The notes beneath the pieces were generated by a model. It had not been told where the DNA came from and ran no database searches. It saw nothing but the letters and a program-made list of their open reading frames with translations. Below are positions 1-8,914 of a stretch of DNA of 64,000 bases, one piece after another. The stretch is from NCBI RefSeq assembly GCF_000421625.1, contig NZ_ATXJ01000004.1, forward strand, positions 1 through 64,000, given 5' to 3'. The position numbers and the translations under genes were made by a program. The stretch is from Thermus islandicus DSM 21543. Its GTDB lineage: Bacteria; Deinococcota; Deinococci; Deinococcales; Thermaceae. Position 1 is the first letter of the stretch. Each line of letters starts with the position of its first letter.

Positions 1-427
1 TCTGCGGGTGCATCTCCACCAGCTCCGCCGCCACGCTGATCACGTAGACGGGGCGGTCCTTGGGGGAAGGTTTGGCGGTCCCTCCGGGGGGAGGCAGGGC
101 CTTGCGCTCCTCCAGCTCCTGCAGGCGGTCCCCGATCTCGGCCTTGAGGCGTTGCACCTCGGCCTCAAAGCGGGCCTGGAGGGCCTCGAGCTCGGTCCTC
201 AACCGCATGATCTCCTCCACCCCCGCCAGGTTCACCCCCAGCTCCTGCGTCAACCGCCGAATCTCCCGCAACCTTTCAATGTCCCGCTCGGAGTAAAGCC
301 GCGTCTTCCCCGAAGACCGCTTCGGCTTGATCAGCCCCTTCCGCTCGTACAACCGAAGCGTCTGCGGGTGCATCTCCACCAGCTCCGCCGCCACGCTGAT
401 CACGTACACCGGACGGTCCTTGTCCAT
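1..427 (-). CDS. hspR: HspR-like MerR-family repressor with a duplicated DNA-binding domain (partial, 3' end outside window)
   Basis: The visible 142 residues start with a MerR/HspR winged-helix domain: [20 protein letters not shown], then a recognition segment near residues 30-45 and [11 protein letters not shown] near 62-72. HspR represses chaperone genes such as dnaK and clpB. A coiled-coil stretch (about residues 73-110) and a Pro/Gly linker follow, and then the protein begins again with [20 protein letters not shown] at the window edge. The repeat is also nearly identical in DNA: bases 1-60 match 361-420 except for a few changes. The start ATG at 427 follows an AGGAGGGG ribosome site. 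A tandem-domain protein is inferred; an assembly duplication is the alternative. Confidence 0.8.
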   Translation of the reverse strand, partial: MDKDRPVYVISVAAELVEMHPQTLRLYERKGLIKPKRSSGKTRLYSERDIERLREIRRLTQELGVNLAGVEEIMRLRTELEALQARFEAEVQRLKAEIGDRLQELEERKALPPPGGTAKPSPKDRPVYVISVAAELVEMHPQ

Positions 428-469
428 GGCCCCTTAGCCCCTCCTGCTAAGCCCTTCTAACCCTCTTCA

Positions 470-1228
470 TTATAAGGGCCCCCTGAAACCCAGGCGCAAG
501 GAAGCTCTTTTGGCCGCTTCCACCACCTCTTTGGCCAGGCGGTGGGCCTCTTCTTGGGAAAGGCGGCGGCTGGGGGCGGAGAGGGAGAGGGCCGCCACTA
601 CCCGCCCTTCTGGGCCGAACACGGGAGCGGCCACGCACCGCACCCCCAGTTCCCGCTCCTCGTTGTCCAGGGCATAGCCCTGCACCCGCACCTCCTCTAG
701 GGCCTCTAGGAGGCGGTCCCACTGGGTGAGGGTGTAGGGGGTATAAGGCTCCAGGACCAGTCCCTCCGGGATCCCGCCAAAGGCCAGGAGGACCTTCCCC
801 ACGCCGGTGGCGTGGAGAGGGGCCCGGGTCCCGGGGGCGGTAAAGAGGCGCACCAGCTGCCTCCCCTCCACCTGGTCCAGGTAGAGGGCCTCAAGACCCG
901 AGCGCACCGCCAGGTTCACGCTCTCCCCGAAACGCTCCACCAAGGCCTCCATCTCCGGCCTGGCGGCCTGAAGCAGGTTCTTGCGAGGATACGCCTGGCC
1001 CACCGCAAAGCCCCGGGGGCCCACCCGATAGACCCCCCCCTCCTCTTCGGCGAAGCCTAGGCGAACCAGGGTTTGGAGGAGGCGGTAAAGGGTGCTCTTG
1101 GCCAAGCCCGTCCGCTCGGCCAGCTGGGAAAGCCCCCCCTCCCCCAGCTCCGCCAAGGCCTCGAGGACCCCAAGGCCCCGCTCCAGGGTTCGTACCTCCG
1201 AAGCCCCCTTCGCCCTAGGCCGCGGCAT
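470..1228 (-). CDS. IclR-family transcriptional regulator
   Basis: 252 aa with the two IclR domains. The N-terminal winged helix (about residues 10-70) includes LSQLAERTGLAKSTLYRLLQ, and the C-terminal effector domain (about 80-245) includes LHATGVGKVLLAF and the typical GVRCVAAPVFGPEG segment. The frame is open upstream, but the ATG at 1228 (MPRPRAKG) gives the usual family length and leaves a clean intergenic region. It diverges from malate synthase, 98 bp away, which suggests control of glyoxylate use as for E. coli IclR and aceBAK. That regulatory link is inferred from position. Confidence 0.85.
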   Translation of the reverse strand: MPRPRAKGASEVRTLERGLGVLEALAELGEGGLSQLAERTGLAKSTLYRLLQTLVRLGFAEEEGGVYRVGPRGFAVGQAYPRKNLLQAARPEMEALVERFGESVNLAVRSGLEALYLDQVEGRQLVRLFTAPGTRAPLHATGVGKVLLAFGGIPEGLVLEPYTPYTLTQWDRLLEALEEVRVQGYALDNEERELGVRCVAAPVFGPEGRVVAALSLSAPSRRLSQEEAHRLAKEVVEAAKRASLRLGFRGPL

Positions 1229-1287
1229 GGGCCCCAGGATACCGGGGGAGCCCGAGTTTTTCAATCCACGAAAAAACATTCCGTCCA

Positions 1288-1317
1288 TTGACAAACCCGC
1301 GCCCCCTCCCTTAGGCT
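1288..1317 (+). promoter_or_regulatory. Putative aceB promoter
   Basis: TTGACA at 1288-1293 and TAGGCT at 1312-1317 are 18 bp apart. The -10 box lies only 9 bases before the aceB ATG, so the mRNA would be nearly leaderless, and no Shine-Dalgarno is seen. The region is shared with the divergent IclR gene, so an IclR operator is expected here, but I see no convincing palindrome. Confidence 0.5.
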
Positions 1318-1326
1318 CAGGCCACC

Positions 1327-2889
1327 ATGAAGGGCGTGGAAATCCTCAAGGACCATCCCCTCCTGAAGGAGGTGCTCACGGAAGAGGCCCTTAGGTTTGT
1401 GGTTGCCCTGCACCGGGAGTTCAACCCAGTGCGCAAGGCCCTCCTGGCCCGCCGCCAGGAGCTTTGGGCCCGGTACCAGGCCGGGGAGCGCCCAGGCTTC
1501 CTGGAGGAAACCACCTTCGTGCGCGGCGGGAACTGGAAGGTGGCCGAGGCGCCCGAGGACCTCCAGGACCGCCGCGTGGAGATCACCGGCCCCGTGGACC
1601 GGAAGATGATCGTAAACGCCCTGAACTCCGGGGCCAAGGTCTTCATGGCGGACTTTGAGGACGCCCTCTCCCCCACCTGGGATAACGTCATCCGGGGGCA
1701 GAAGAACCTCATGGACGCCGTGCGCCGCCAGATTGACTTTGTCTCCCCCGAGGGCAAGGCGTACCGGCTCAAGGAGAAGACCGCCACCCTGGTGGTGCGC
1801 CCGCGGGGCTGGCACCTCCCGGAAAAACATGTCCGGGTGGACGGGGAACCCATCTCCGCAAGCCTCTTTGACTTCGGCCTCTACTTCTTCCACAACGCCC
1901 ACGAGCTCTTAAGGCGGGGAAGCGGTCCCTACTTCTACCTGCCCAAGCTGGAAAGCCACCTCGAGGCCCGCTTGTGGAACGAGGTCTTCCGCTTCGCCCA
2001 AGACGCCCTAGGCCTTCCCCGGGGAACGATCCGGGCCACGGTGCTCATTGAGACCATCCTGGCGGCCTTTGAGATGGAGGAGATCCTCTTTGAGCTCAAA
2101 GAGCACGCCGCCGGCCTCAACGCCGGGCGCTGGGACTACATCTTCAGCTGCATCAAGAAGTTCGCCACCCAGGCCCCCATCTTTCCCGACCGGGCCCAGG
2201 TGACCATGACCGTGCCCTTCATGAAGGCTTACACCGAGCTCCTGGTGAAAAGCTGCCACCTCCACGAGGCCCACGCCATCGGGGGCATGGCCGCCTTCAT
2301 CCCGAGCCGCAAGGACCCTGAAGTGAACGAGCGGGCCTTCCAGCAGGTCCGGGCCGACAAGGAACGGGAGGCCTCCCAAGGGTTTGACGGCACCTGGGTG
2401 GCCCACCCCGACCTGGTGCCGGTGGCCATGGAGGTCTTTGACCGCCACCTGGGGGATAGGCCCCACCAAAAGCACATCAAGCGGGAGGACGTCCAGGTAA
2501 GGGCGGAGGACCTCCTGAACTTTGCGGTGCCCGGGGGGAAGGTAACGGAGGCCGGGCTTAGGAACAACGTCTCCGTGGCCCTCCAGTACCTGAACCAGTG
2601 GCTTTTGGGGAACGGGGCTGCGGCCATCTTCAACCTCATGGAGGACGCCGCCACCGCCGAGATCAGCCGGGCCCAGCTCTGGCAGTGGGTCCACCGTGAG
2701 GCCAGGCTGGAGGACGGCCGCACCGTCACCCCCGAGCTCTACCAAAAGATCAAGGAGGAGGAGCTCGCCAAGCTGGGGGGGCGGGGCAAGGAGCGCTACC
2801 GGGAGGCGGAGGAGATCCTGGACAAGCTGGTCCTCTCCCAGGAGTTCATTGAGTTTTTGACCCTGGTGGCCTACGAGTACATTGACTAG
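1327..2889 (+). CDS. aceB: Malate synthase A
   Basis: 520 aa, the usual length for malate synthase A, which condenses glyoxylate with acetyl-CoA to malate in the glyoxylate shunt. Visible family segments are [15 protein letters not shown] (about 107-120), the active-site arginine region VVRPRGWHL (about 157-163), the signature [15 protein letters not shown] (about 264-278) and the C-terminal catalytic-Asp segment [11 protein letters not shown] near residue 440. It is followed by glycolate oxidase genes, so the cluster can turn glycolate into malate. The divergent IclR gene is the likely regulator. Confidence 0.95.
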   Translation: MKGVEILKDHPLLKEVLTEEALRFVVALHREFNPVRKALLARRQELWARYQAGERPGFLEETTFVRGGNWKVAEAPEDLQDRRVEITGPVDRKMIVNALNSGAKVFMADFEDALSPTWDNVIRGQKNLMDAVRRQIDFVSPEGKAYRLKEKTATLVVRPRGWHLPEKHVRVDGEPISASLFDFGLYFFHNAHELLRRGSGPYFYLPKLESHLEARLWNEVFRFAQDALGLPRGTIRATVLIETILAAFEMEEILFELKEHAAGLNAGRWDYIFSCIKKFATQAPIFPDRAQVTMTVPFMKAYTELLVKSCHLHEAHAIGGMAAFIPSRKDPEVNERAFQQVRADKEREASQGFDGTWVAHPDLVPVAMEVFDRHLGDRPHQKHIKREDVQVRAEDLLNFAVPGGKVTEAGLRNNVSVALQYLNQWLLGNGAAAIFNLMEDAATAEISRAQLWQWVHREARLEDGRTVTPELYQKIKEEELAKLGGRGKERYREAEEILDKLVLSQEFIEFLTLVAYEYID

Positions 2890-2953
2890 GCCCAAAGCGC
2901 GGCGGGGGCCTCTTCCGCCTTTTGCCCTAAAGTGGAAGGAAAGGAGGCCGAGC

Positions 2954-4336
2954 GTGGGGTTTCTGGAGGAACTCAAGGCCCTGCTACCCGGGAGGGTCCT
3001 CACCGGGGAAGCGGAGCTTGCCCCTTACGAGTCCGATGCCCTCACCGCCTACCGCAAGCGCCCTCTTGCCGTCGTATTGCCCGAGACCAAGGAGGAGGTG
3101 GTGGGGGTGGTCCGCCTATGCCACCGCTACGGGGTCCCCTTCGTGGCCCGGGGAAGCGGCACCAGCCTCTCGGGGGGCTCCCTTCCGGTGGAGGACGGCA
3201 TCGTCATCGCCCTCAACCGGCTCAACCGCATCCTGCGCCTGGACCCCAGGGCCCGCATCGCCGTGGTGGAGCCGGGGGTGGTAAACCTCGAGGTTTCCCG
3301 CCAGGCCGCTCCCCACGGCCTTTACTACGCCCCGGACCCCTCCAGCCAGCCCGTGTCCACCATCGGGGGGAACGTGGCCTTCAACTCCGGCGGGGCCCAT
3401 TGCCTCAAGTACGGGATGACGGCCAACCACGTGCTGGGCCTCGAGGTGGTCACCCCCGCGGGGGAGGTGGTGCGCCTGGGCGGGGAAAGCCTAGAAGGGG
3501 TGGGGCCGGACCTCTTCGGATTCTTTGTGGGCACCGAGGGGCTTTTGGGCATCGCCCTAGAGATCACCCTAAGGCTCCTTCCCCGACCCGAGGCGTACCA
3601 CACGGTCCTCGCCGCCTACGAGAGCTTGGAGAAGGCGGGGGAGGCGGTGAGCCGGGTGATCCGCACAGGCCTCCTCCCTGGGGCCATGGAGATCATGGAC
3701 CGCTTGGCCATAGAAGCGGCCGAGGCGGCGGTGAAGGCAGGCTACCCCAAGGCGGAAGGCCTCCTCATCGTGGAGCTGGAGGGCGAACGGGAGGAGGTGG
3801 AGGAGGAGGCCCATCACCTCCACCGCGTGATCCGGGAAAGCGGGGCCCTCGAGGTCCGGGTGGCCGCCAGCGAGGCCGAGCGCCAGGCCATCTGGAAGGG
3901 GAGGAAGGCCGCCTTTAGCGCCGTGGGCAGGTTATCCCCGGACTACATCGTCCAAGACGGGGTGGTGCCCCGAAGCCGGCTGGGGGAGGCCCTCAAGGAG
4001 ATCCAAAGGCTCTCCCAGGCCTACGGCCTCCGGGTGGCCAACGTCTTCCACGCCGGAGACGGAAACCTCCACCCCTTGGTCCTCTACGACGGGAAGAAAC
4101 CGGGGGAGCTTTCCCGGGCAGAGGCCCTGGCCGGAGAAATCCTCAGGCTCTGTATCCGCCTTGGGGGCTCCATCACCGGGGAGCACGGGGTAGGGGTGGA
4201 GAAGAAGGCCTACCTCCGGGAGATGTTTTCGGAGGCGGATGTGGAGGCCATGGAGCGGGTGAAGGCCTCCCTAGACCCCAAGGGCCTCGCCAACAGGGGA
4301 AAGGTCTTTGACCCCCAGATGGAGGCGGCCCCATGA
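2954..4336 (+). CDS. glcD: Glycolate oxidase FAD-linked subunit GlcD
   Basis: 460 aa, FAD-binding PCMH type. Glycine-rich FAD segments are [12 protein letters not shown] (about 67-78) and [20 protein letters not shown] (about 134-153); the C-terminal FAD-oxidase segments [10 protein letters not shown] and TGEHGVG are present. It oxidises glycolate to glyoxylate together with GlcE and GlcF. A TTG at 2882 would overlap aceB and add 24 residues, but the GTG at 2954 has an AAGGAGG ribosome site 7 bases upstream and gives the usual N-terminus ([13 protein letters not shown]), so I chose it. It overlaps glcE by ATGA. Confidence 0.92.
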   Translation: MGFLEELKALLPGRVLTGEAELAPYESDALTAYRKRPLAVVLPETKEEVVGVVRLCHRYGVPFVARGSGTSLSGGSLPVEDGIVIALNRLNRILRLDPRARIAVVEPGVVNLEVSRQAAPHGLYYAPDPSSQPVSTIGGNVAFNSGGAHCLKYGMTANHVLGLEVVTPAGEVVRLGGESLEGVGPDLFGFFVGTEGLLGIALEITLRLLPRPEAYHTVLAAYESLEKAGEAVSRVIRTGLLPGAMEIMDRLAIEAAEAAVKAGYPKAEGLLIVELEGEREEVEEEAHHLHRVIRESGALEVRVAASEAERQAIWKGRKAAFSAVGRLSPDYIVQDGVVPRSRLGEALKEIQRLSQAYGLRVANVFHAGDGNLHPLVLYDGKKPGELSRAEALAGEILRLCIRLGGSITGEHGVGVEKKAYLREMFSEADVEAMERVKASLDPKGLANRGKVFDPQMEAAP

Positions 4337-5388
4337 CCCTGAGGCCGGAAAACCTGGAGGAGGTACGGGAGGCGGTGCTCACCCACCCCTACCTTAGGGT
4401 GCGGGGCGGGGGGACCAAACCCGCCCTCTCGGCGCCGAGGGAGGGAGAGGTCCTCCTGGACCTTTCGGGGCTCAAGGGCCTCTTGGCCTACGAGCCCGAG
4501 GAGTTCGTCTTCACCGCGTTAGCCGGCACGCCCGTCTCCGAGATAGAGGAAACCCTCCGGGCCCACGGCCAGTACCTGCCCTTTGACCCGCCCCTGGCGA
4601 AGGCTGGGGCCACCTTGGGGGGCACGGTGGCCGCTGGCCTTTCCGGGCCCATGCGCTGGCGATACGGGGGCCTAAGGGACTTCCTCCTGGGGGTGCGTTT
4701 CGTGGACGGGGAGGGCAACCTCCTACGGGGCGGGGGTAAGGTGGTCAAGAACGCTGCCGGTTTCCCCTTTCACCGGCTTATGGTGGGCGCCCTGGGGGCC
4801 TTCGGGGTCATGGTGGAGGTCTCCTTCAAGGTGTTCCCCCTGCCCCCGGCCACCCGGACGCTACGGGTGGGGTTCTCCCGCCTCGAGGAGGCCCTAAGCG
4901 CCCTAGAACGCCTGCGCCTTCTCCCCCTGGACCTTCTGGCCCTGGACCTCATCCCCCCCAATACCTTGGAGCTTCGCCTCGGAGGCTTTCCCGAAAGCCT
5001 TAGGCGGCGGACGGAGAAACTAGCGCGCCTCCTGGAAGGGTCGGAAACGGTGCTGGAGGAGGACGAAGCCCACTGGGAAGGGGTAGGGGAACTCGCCTTT
5101 TTAGGGGAAAGTCCCATCTGGGTCAAAATCCCCTCCCAACCCGGCCTCATTCCCCGGCTGGAAGGCCTTCCCCTGGGGCCAAGGCGCTACATGGCCGGAG
5201 GAGAGCTTCTGTACGCGGGTCTGGAGGAAGGGGGCCTAAAGGCGCTCAGGGAGCTCGGGCTTCCCCACCTGGTCCTGAAAGGGGCGGGAACCCCTCTTTA
5301 CCCAGAGCCGCCGGCGGCCTTCTACGGGCCCCTCAAGAAGGCGCTGGACCCTCGGGGTCGGTTTCCAGGAAGACCCAGCCCAGCGTAA
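4333..5388 (+). CDS. glcE: Glycolate oxidase FAD-binding subunit GlcE
   Basis: 351 aa. The N-terminal FAD-binding fold shows [13 protein letters not shown] (about 21-33), [19 protein letters not shown] (about 96-114) and [19 protein letters not shown], which is characteristic of GlcE. It starts inside the glcD stop (ATGA overlap), so the two are translationally coupled. The third subunit, GlcF, is about 3.5 kb further on behind a divergent block. The 3' end overlaps the convergent hypothetical gene by 56 bp. Confidence 0.9.
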   Translation: MTLRPENLEEVREAVLTHPYLRVRGGGTKPALSAPREGEVLLDLSGLKGLLAYEPEEFVFTALAGTPVSEIEETLRAHGQYLPFDPPLAKAGATLGGTVAAGLSGPMRWRYGGLRDFLLGVRFVDGEGNLLRGGGKVVKNAAGFPFHRLMVGALGAFGVMVEVSFKVFPLPPATRTLRVGFSRLEEALSALERLRLLPLDLLALDLIPPNTLELRLGGFPESLRRRTEKLARLLEGSETVLEEDEAHWEGVGELAFLGESPIWVKIPSQPGLIPRLEGLPLGPRRYMAGGELLYAGLEEGGLKALRELGLPHLVLKGAGTPLYPEPPAAFYGPLKKALDPRGRFPGRPSPA

Positions 5389-6040
5389 CCCCCTTCCAGG
5401 CGTAGACCCGCCTGGGCCAAGGGGTCAGGTGAAAGCGCCGCCAGAGGAAGGCGGCCACCTCCCTGACCCGGTAAAAGGGTAGGAGCCAGGTGCGGAAAAG
5501 GTCGTCAGCGTAGTCTCCGAGGCGCAAAGGGAACGCGCTTCCCTTAATGCGTGCGCGGAGCCTCTGGTAAAAAGGCCCCAAGGGGGTCCCGGCAAGGGAC
5601 CGGCCCTCATGGGCGGCCAAGGACTCAGCGAAGCTCCGGGCGGCGGGGGCCAGGGCCTTGAGGACAGGAGGAAGGTCCAGGGTCAAGTCCAAGTCAAAGA
5701 GGTGGCCCTCGCGATCGCCCACCACCTCTTTGCGTTCCAGGTCAAAGACCAAAAGGCGGCGGCGCTCTACCCCCTCCAAGGGAAGGTCGGAAAGGGCGAG
5801 GCCCGAAAGCTCAGGCCTGGCCTGGAAGAGGTACTCCCTGAGCCCCGAAACCAGCTCCCCTGAGCCTGCGTAGGCTCCCTCCAGTACAAACCGCCTCACC
5901 CTTTCAGCGAAGGCTTTGTCCTTGCGCACCAGGTGGGCGAAGGCCGCCAGCACCAGGGCCTCGAGAACCCACTCCCCAGGAAGCCTTCCTCCCGGGAAGC
6001 CCTCCAAGGAGGCCACGGGAGAGTAAGGGACGAGCCGCAC
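5333..6040 (-). CDS. Hypothetical protein, third gene of the DUF505 block
   Basis: 235 aa with no motif I recognise. It is mixed alpha/beta in character with an Arg/Trp-rich C-terminus (FLWRRFHLTPWPRRVYAWKG) and has no signal peptide or membrane segment. It follows the 659-aa DUF505-type gene by 9 bp on the same strand, so it is probably co-transcribed with it from the promoter near 8810. Its last 56 bp overlap the end of glcE. Codon use resembles the neighbours, which supports it being real. Confidence 0.7.
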   Translation of the reverse strand: MRLVPYSPVASLEGFPGGRLPGEWVLEALVLAAFAHLVRKDKAFAERVRRFVLEGAYAGSGELVSGLREYLFQARPELSGLALSDLPLEGVERRRLLVFDLERKEVVGDREGHLFDLDLTLDLPPVLKALAPAARSFAESLAAHEGRSLAGTPLGPFYQRLRARIKGSAFPLRLGDYADDLFRTWLLPFYRVREVAAFLWRRFHLTPWPRRVYAWKGVTLGWVFLETDPEGPAPS

Positions 6041-6049
6041 CCAAGCCCC

Positions 6050-8029
6050 CTAATACGCTGCTTCCATGTACCGGGCTGCCAAGGGCGTGTTCATCTTCTC
6101 CACGGCCTCCAGAAGGAGAAGCCCCGCCGCGTTCAAGCTGTTCTGCCCCACATAGCCCAAGGCCCGGGCCAGCTCCATCGCGTTCGCAAACGTCTCCTCA
6201 GGAAGACCGGAAAGCCTCCGGGCCTCGGCCAGGTTCCGGGGCGGGATGCGCACGCGCTGCTCCTTCACGTAAAGGGTGCCCACCCGGCGCAAGGCCCTGA
6301 GCACCCGGACGAGCTGGGGCGTGACCGGGAAGCCCACCCCCTCGTGCACGGCGGAAAGGGCCTTGTCCAGGAGCACCCCAGCCTCGGTTTCCACGAGGTT
6401 GCCGTCGGGAAGGACCTCCACCAGGCGCCTGGCCTCCAGCTTGCCCAGGGCAAAGTCCACCTCTTCTTTCTCCAGCCTCCCCTCCAAGGCCCCGTAAAGC
6501 TCCGGCAAGGTCATGCCCCGCTCGGGGATGGACCGGAACACCAGATGCTCGTAGGCGGTGAGGAAGGGAAGGCGCTCCACCCTCTCCGCCAGGTCGGCGT
6601 ACAGGTAGCCCCGGCGGCTGGGCTCGGCGCTCCCCAAGAGCCCCTCCTCTTGGGCAGCCCGGAACCAGGCGAGGTTTGGGGCGGCGAAGCGCTTCCTGGT
6701 CGTGGTGATGGCCTTAACCGCCTGGGCGCTTACCCGGGCTGCCCCGTCCTCCAGGACCTTCACCCCGTAGGGGGTGAGCTCAAAAACCTCTCTGCCCTCC
6801 TCGTCTTCCCGGCTACGGATAAGCTGAAATCCTTCTAGACTATGAAGGCGTGCCCGCAAGTCAAAGTTGTCGTCAAACCAGCGGACCAGGTCCTTAGCCT
6901 CCTGGAAGCGGCGGGCCACCTCCTGGTACTTTTTGGGCATCTCGTCCAGCCTACGTCCGTACCGCTCCAAAAGAGCCCTGTACTCCTTCACCTTCCGATC
7001 CACCATCTCCCGGCGGAGGTTTTCAAAGGTGGGCTGCTCCTCGGGATTGGCCCGGGCCTTCTCCCAAAGGGCCTGGATCGCCCCCAAAACGGCGGTCTCC
7101 TCCTCGTCCACGTCTAAGGCCAAGGCCGGTCCCTCCGGGCGGTCCCGGAAGAGCCGGAGCGCTTCCAAAGCCCACTCCCCGGCCGGAAGGAGCTCTCCCT
7201 CCGGGCCCAAATACCCCAGAACCTGGAGAGTAGCGAGGGCGGCCTCGGTGGTCCGGCCGCTGTCCACATGCTCGGCCAGGGCCAGAAGAAGGTCTGCCGT
7301 GAGCACATCCCCTTCCCCGAACCCTCCCAGGGCCAGGGCCCGCTTCACCGCCTGGCCCAAGGCGGTGAAGGTGAAGACCTCCGTCTGGGGCACGGAGTAG
7401 GCGATGAGGCGCATGGCCTCAAGGAGGTTTTTCTCGTGCTCTTTAGCGGAAAGCCGTGCAGCCTCTGCAGGGCCCAGGGGAAGCTTGCGGATCAGCTCGG
7501 CTAGGGCGGCGTCCACCTCGAGGCCGGGTTCCAAAGCCCGGTAGATCGCCAGAGCCCGCCTCCCCTGCTCCGTAAGGGCCACGTACTCCTTCTTCCGCTC
7601 CCGGTCCCACACCCGGGCGGCCAGGCCCCGGGCCATGAGGGGCTCCACCCCCTCGGGTCCCACCTGTCCCGCCCGGTCGGCGGCCTCCAGCATGGCCACG
7701 ATCTCCGAGCCCAGAAAGCGAAACTCCTCGGCCCAGGCCTCGGGGGGCCGGAGGCCCCAGGCTTCCCGCACCACCCAAGTCCCCGCCCCTTCCTCCTCAG
7801 CGTAGGGCCTGGGGCCCATGGCGTAAAGCTCCCGCAGGAGGTAGGCCAGCTCCCGGCCCCAGTAGGTGGGTACCAGGCGCACCGGAGAGGCAAAGCGCAA
7901 AAGCCCCATAAGCTCCAGCTCTCTGGCGGTGGGCTCGTCCACTTCCTCCAGGGGGGTAAAGGGCAGCGCCTGTTCCTCGTCCTTGAGGAGCCGTTCTAAG
8001 GCCTCAGCATGCTTCTTCTTGATGACCAT
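6050..8029 (-). CDS. Large hypothetical protein, likely DUF505 family
   Basis: 659 aa, rich in Glu, Leu, Ala and Arg, with repeated winged-helix-like segments such as REVFELTPYGVKVLEDG, EYVALTEQGRRALAIYRALE and LVETEAGVLLDKALSAVHEG. There is no signal peptide or transmembrane stretch, so it is cytoplasmic. Size and architecture fit the DUF505 family of thermophilic bacteria and archaea, which has no assigned function; I identify it from memory, not a search. The repeated winged-helix character suggests DNA binding or a scaffold role (inference). It sits 8 bp after the 242-aa gene, as the middle gene of a three-gene block. Confidence 0.75.
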   Translation of the reverse strand: MVIKKKHAEALERLLKDEEQALPFTPLEEVDEPTARELELMGLLRFASPVRLVPTYWGRELAYLLRELYAMGPRPYAEEEGAGTWVVREAWGLRPPEAWAEEFRFLGSEIVAMLEAADRAGQVGPEGVEPLMARGLAARVWDRERKKEYVALTEQGRRALAIYRALEPGLEVDAALAELIRKLPLGPAEAARLSAKEHEKNLLEAMRLIAYSVPQTEVFTFTALGQAVKRALALGGFGEGDVLTADLLLALAEHVDSGRTTEAALATLQVLGYLGPEGELLPAGEWALEALRLFRDRPEGPALALDVDEEETAVLGAIQALWEKARANPEEQPTFENLRREMVDRKVKEYRALLERYGRRLDEMPKKYQEVARRFQEAKDLVRWFDDNFDLRARLHSLEGFQLIRSREDEEGREVFELTPYGVKVLEDGAARVSAQAVKAITTTRKRFAAPNLAWFRAAQEEGLLGSAEPSRRGYLYADLAERVERLPFLTAYEHLVFRSIPERGMTLPELYGALEGRLEKEEVDFALGKLEARRLVEVLPDGNLVETEAGVLLDKALSAVHEGVGFPVTPQLVRVLRALRRVGTLYVKEQRVRIPPRNLAEARRLSGLPEETFANAMELARALGYVGQNSLNAAGLLLLEAVEKMNTPLAARYMEAAY

Positions 8030-8037
8030 AGGTCCTC

Positions 8038-8766
8038 CTAACCCAAAGCAGCCAACAGCTTGTCCACGTTCTCGGCAAGCTCCACATCCAAGAGGCGAAG
8101 GGTGGGTAGAAGCCAGGCAGCGATATAGCGATCCTCGCCGTCCTTATTGACCCCAAAGTAGGCCAGGGTGAAGCGGCCCACGCCGCCATGCTTTTTGATG
8201 AGGTCGCTGGCCTCCCGCAGGGCCCGCCGCATCTTGGGGGGGAGGGCCTCAAAGGGGTAGGCCTTCCCCCCTTCCCCGCTCTTTTGCAGGAGCTCGGTGG
8301 TGATCCCAGAGGAGACGAAGGCCTCCAGAAGCTTCCCGTAACCCCGCTTCTTGAAAAACGCCAGCAGGAGCTCGGCAGCGGGAAGGGTGAAGAGGACTGT
8401 CTCCTGCCCCACCCCTGTGCGGTGAAGAGCCCGGATCACGCCCCGGCGGTCCTCGAGGGTCACCTCAATGAAGAGCTTTTCCTGAGGGCCCAGTTCTTTT
8501 ACCAGCTCACGCACCTCAAAAAGCTCACCCCGCTCCTCAAAGGTATCTCCAGGCTCGTAGCCCTTTTCTGTAGGCGTGGTGAAAAGGGTTTCCCTCCCGC
8601 CCCTTAGGCCCCGCACGAGATCAAATCCCCACGAACGCAAAGCCCGCAGGGGTACCTCCATCTCCTGAGGGATCTCCCCCCACCGCTCGCGCACAAAGGT
8701 GTTCAGGGCCACCTGGTGCTTGGCCAAGAGCTCCTCTGCGGTCAACTTACTGGCTCGCTTTTTCAT
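8038..8766 (-). CDS. Hypothetical protein, first gene of the DUF505 block
   Basis: 242 aa with no recognised domain. It begins MKKRASKLTAEELLAKHQ, the middle is beta-rich (FIEVTLEDRRGVIRALHRTG) and the end is helical (LLDVELAENVDKLLAALG). No signal peptide or membrane segment. An AGGAGG ribosome site precedes the ATG, and a good promoter (TTGACA, 18 bp, TATAGT) lies about 40 bp upstream in an AT-rich patch. It leads the block of the DUF505-type gene and a third hypothetical, both within 10 bp spacing, so the three probably work together. Confidence 0.75.
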   Translation of the reverse strand: MKKRASKLTAEELLAKHQVALNTFVRERWGEIPQEMEVPLRALRSWGFDLVRGLRGGRETLFTTPTEKGYEPGDTFEERGELFEVRELVKELGPQEKLFIEVTLEDRRGVIRALHRTGVGQETVLFTLPAAELLLAFFKKRGYGKLLEAFVSSGITTELLQKSGEGGKAYPFEALPPKMRRALREASDLIKKHGGVGRFTLAYFGVNKDGEDRYIAAWLLPTLRLLDVELAENVDKLLAALG

Positions 8767-8803
8767 CCTCGCCTCCTGAAGCCTTTAAGCCCCATACGCT
8801 TTT

Positions 8804-8833
8804 ACTATACGTTCATTATAGCCTATTTGTCAA
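8804..8833 (-). promoter_or_regulatory. Promoter of the DUF505 block
   Basis: Read on the minus strand: TTGACA (8828-8833), 18 bp, TATAGT (8804-8809). A TATAAT (8815-8820) also lies between them. The surrounding 80 bp is markedly AT-rich for this genome. Unlike many promoters here it leaves room for a ribosome site before the start at 8766. Confidence 0.65.
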
Positions 8834-8879
8834 TATTACACGCAGATAAACTGAGCATAACTTTTAAGGATTGGGGGCC

Positions 8880-8908
8880 TAGACCTGAGACCCCCCTACC
8901 CCTAAACT
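8880..8908 (+). promoter_or_regulatory. Putative glcF promoter
   Basis: TAGACC (8880-8885), 17 bp, TAAACT (8903-8908), then exactly 6 bases before the glcF ATG. The same -35 hexamer and spacing are seen at the trp leader. The transcript would be leaderless. Confidence 0.5.
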
Positions 8909-8914
8909 GCGGGC

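Noticed and set aside
1261-1291. Spaced inverted repeat TCAAT...ATTGA as an IclR operator
   Set aside because: Arms are only 5 bases, 21 apart; expected by chance in this AT-richer stretch.
2882-2953. TTG start 72 bp upstream of glcD
   Set aside because: It overlaps aceB and has no ribosome site; GTG 2954 has AAGGAGG and the usual length.
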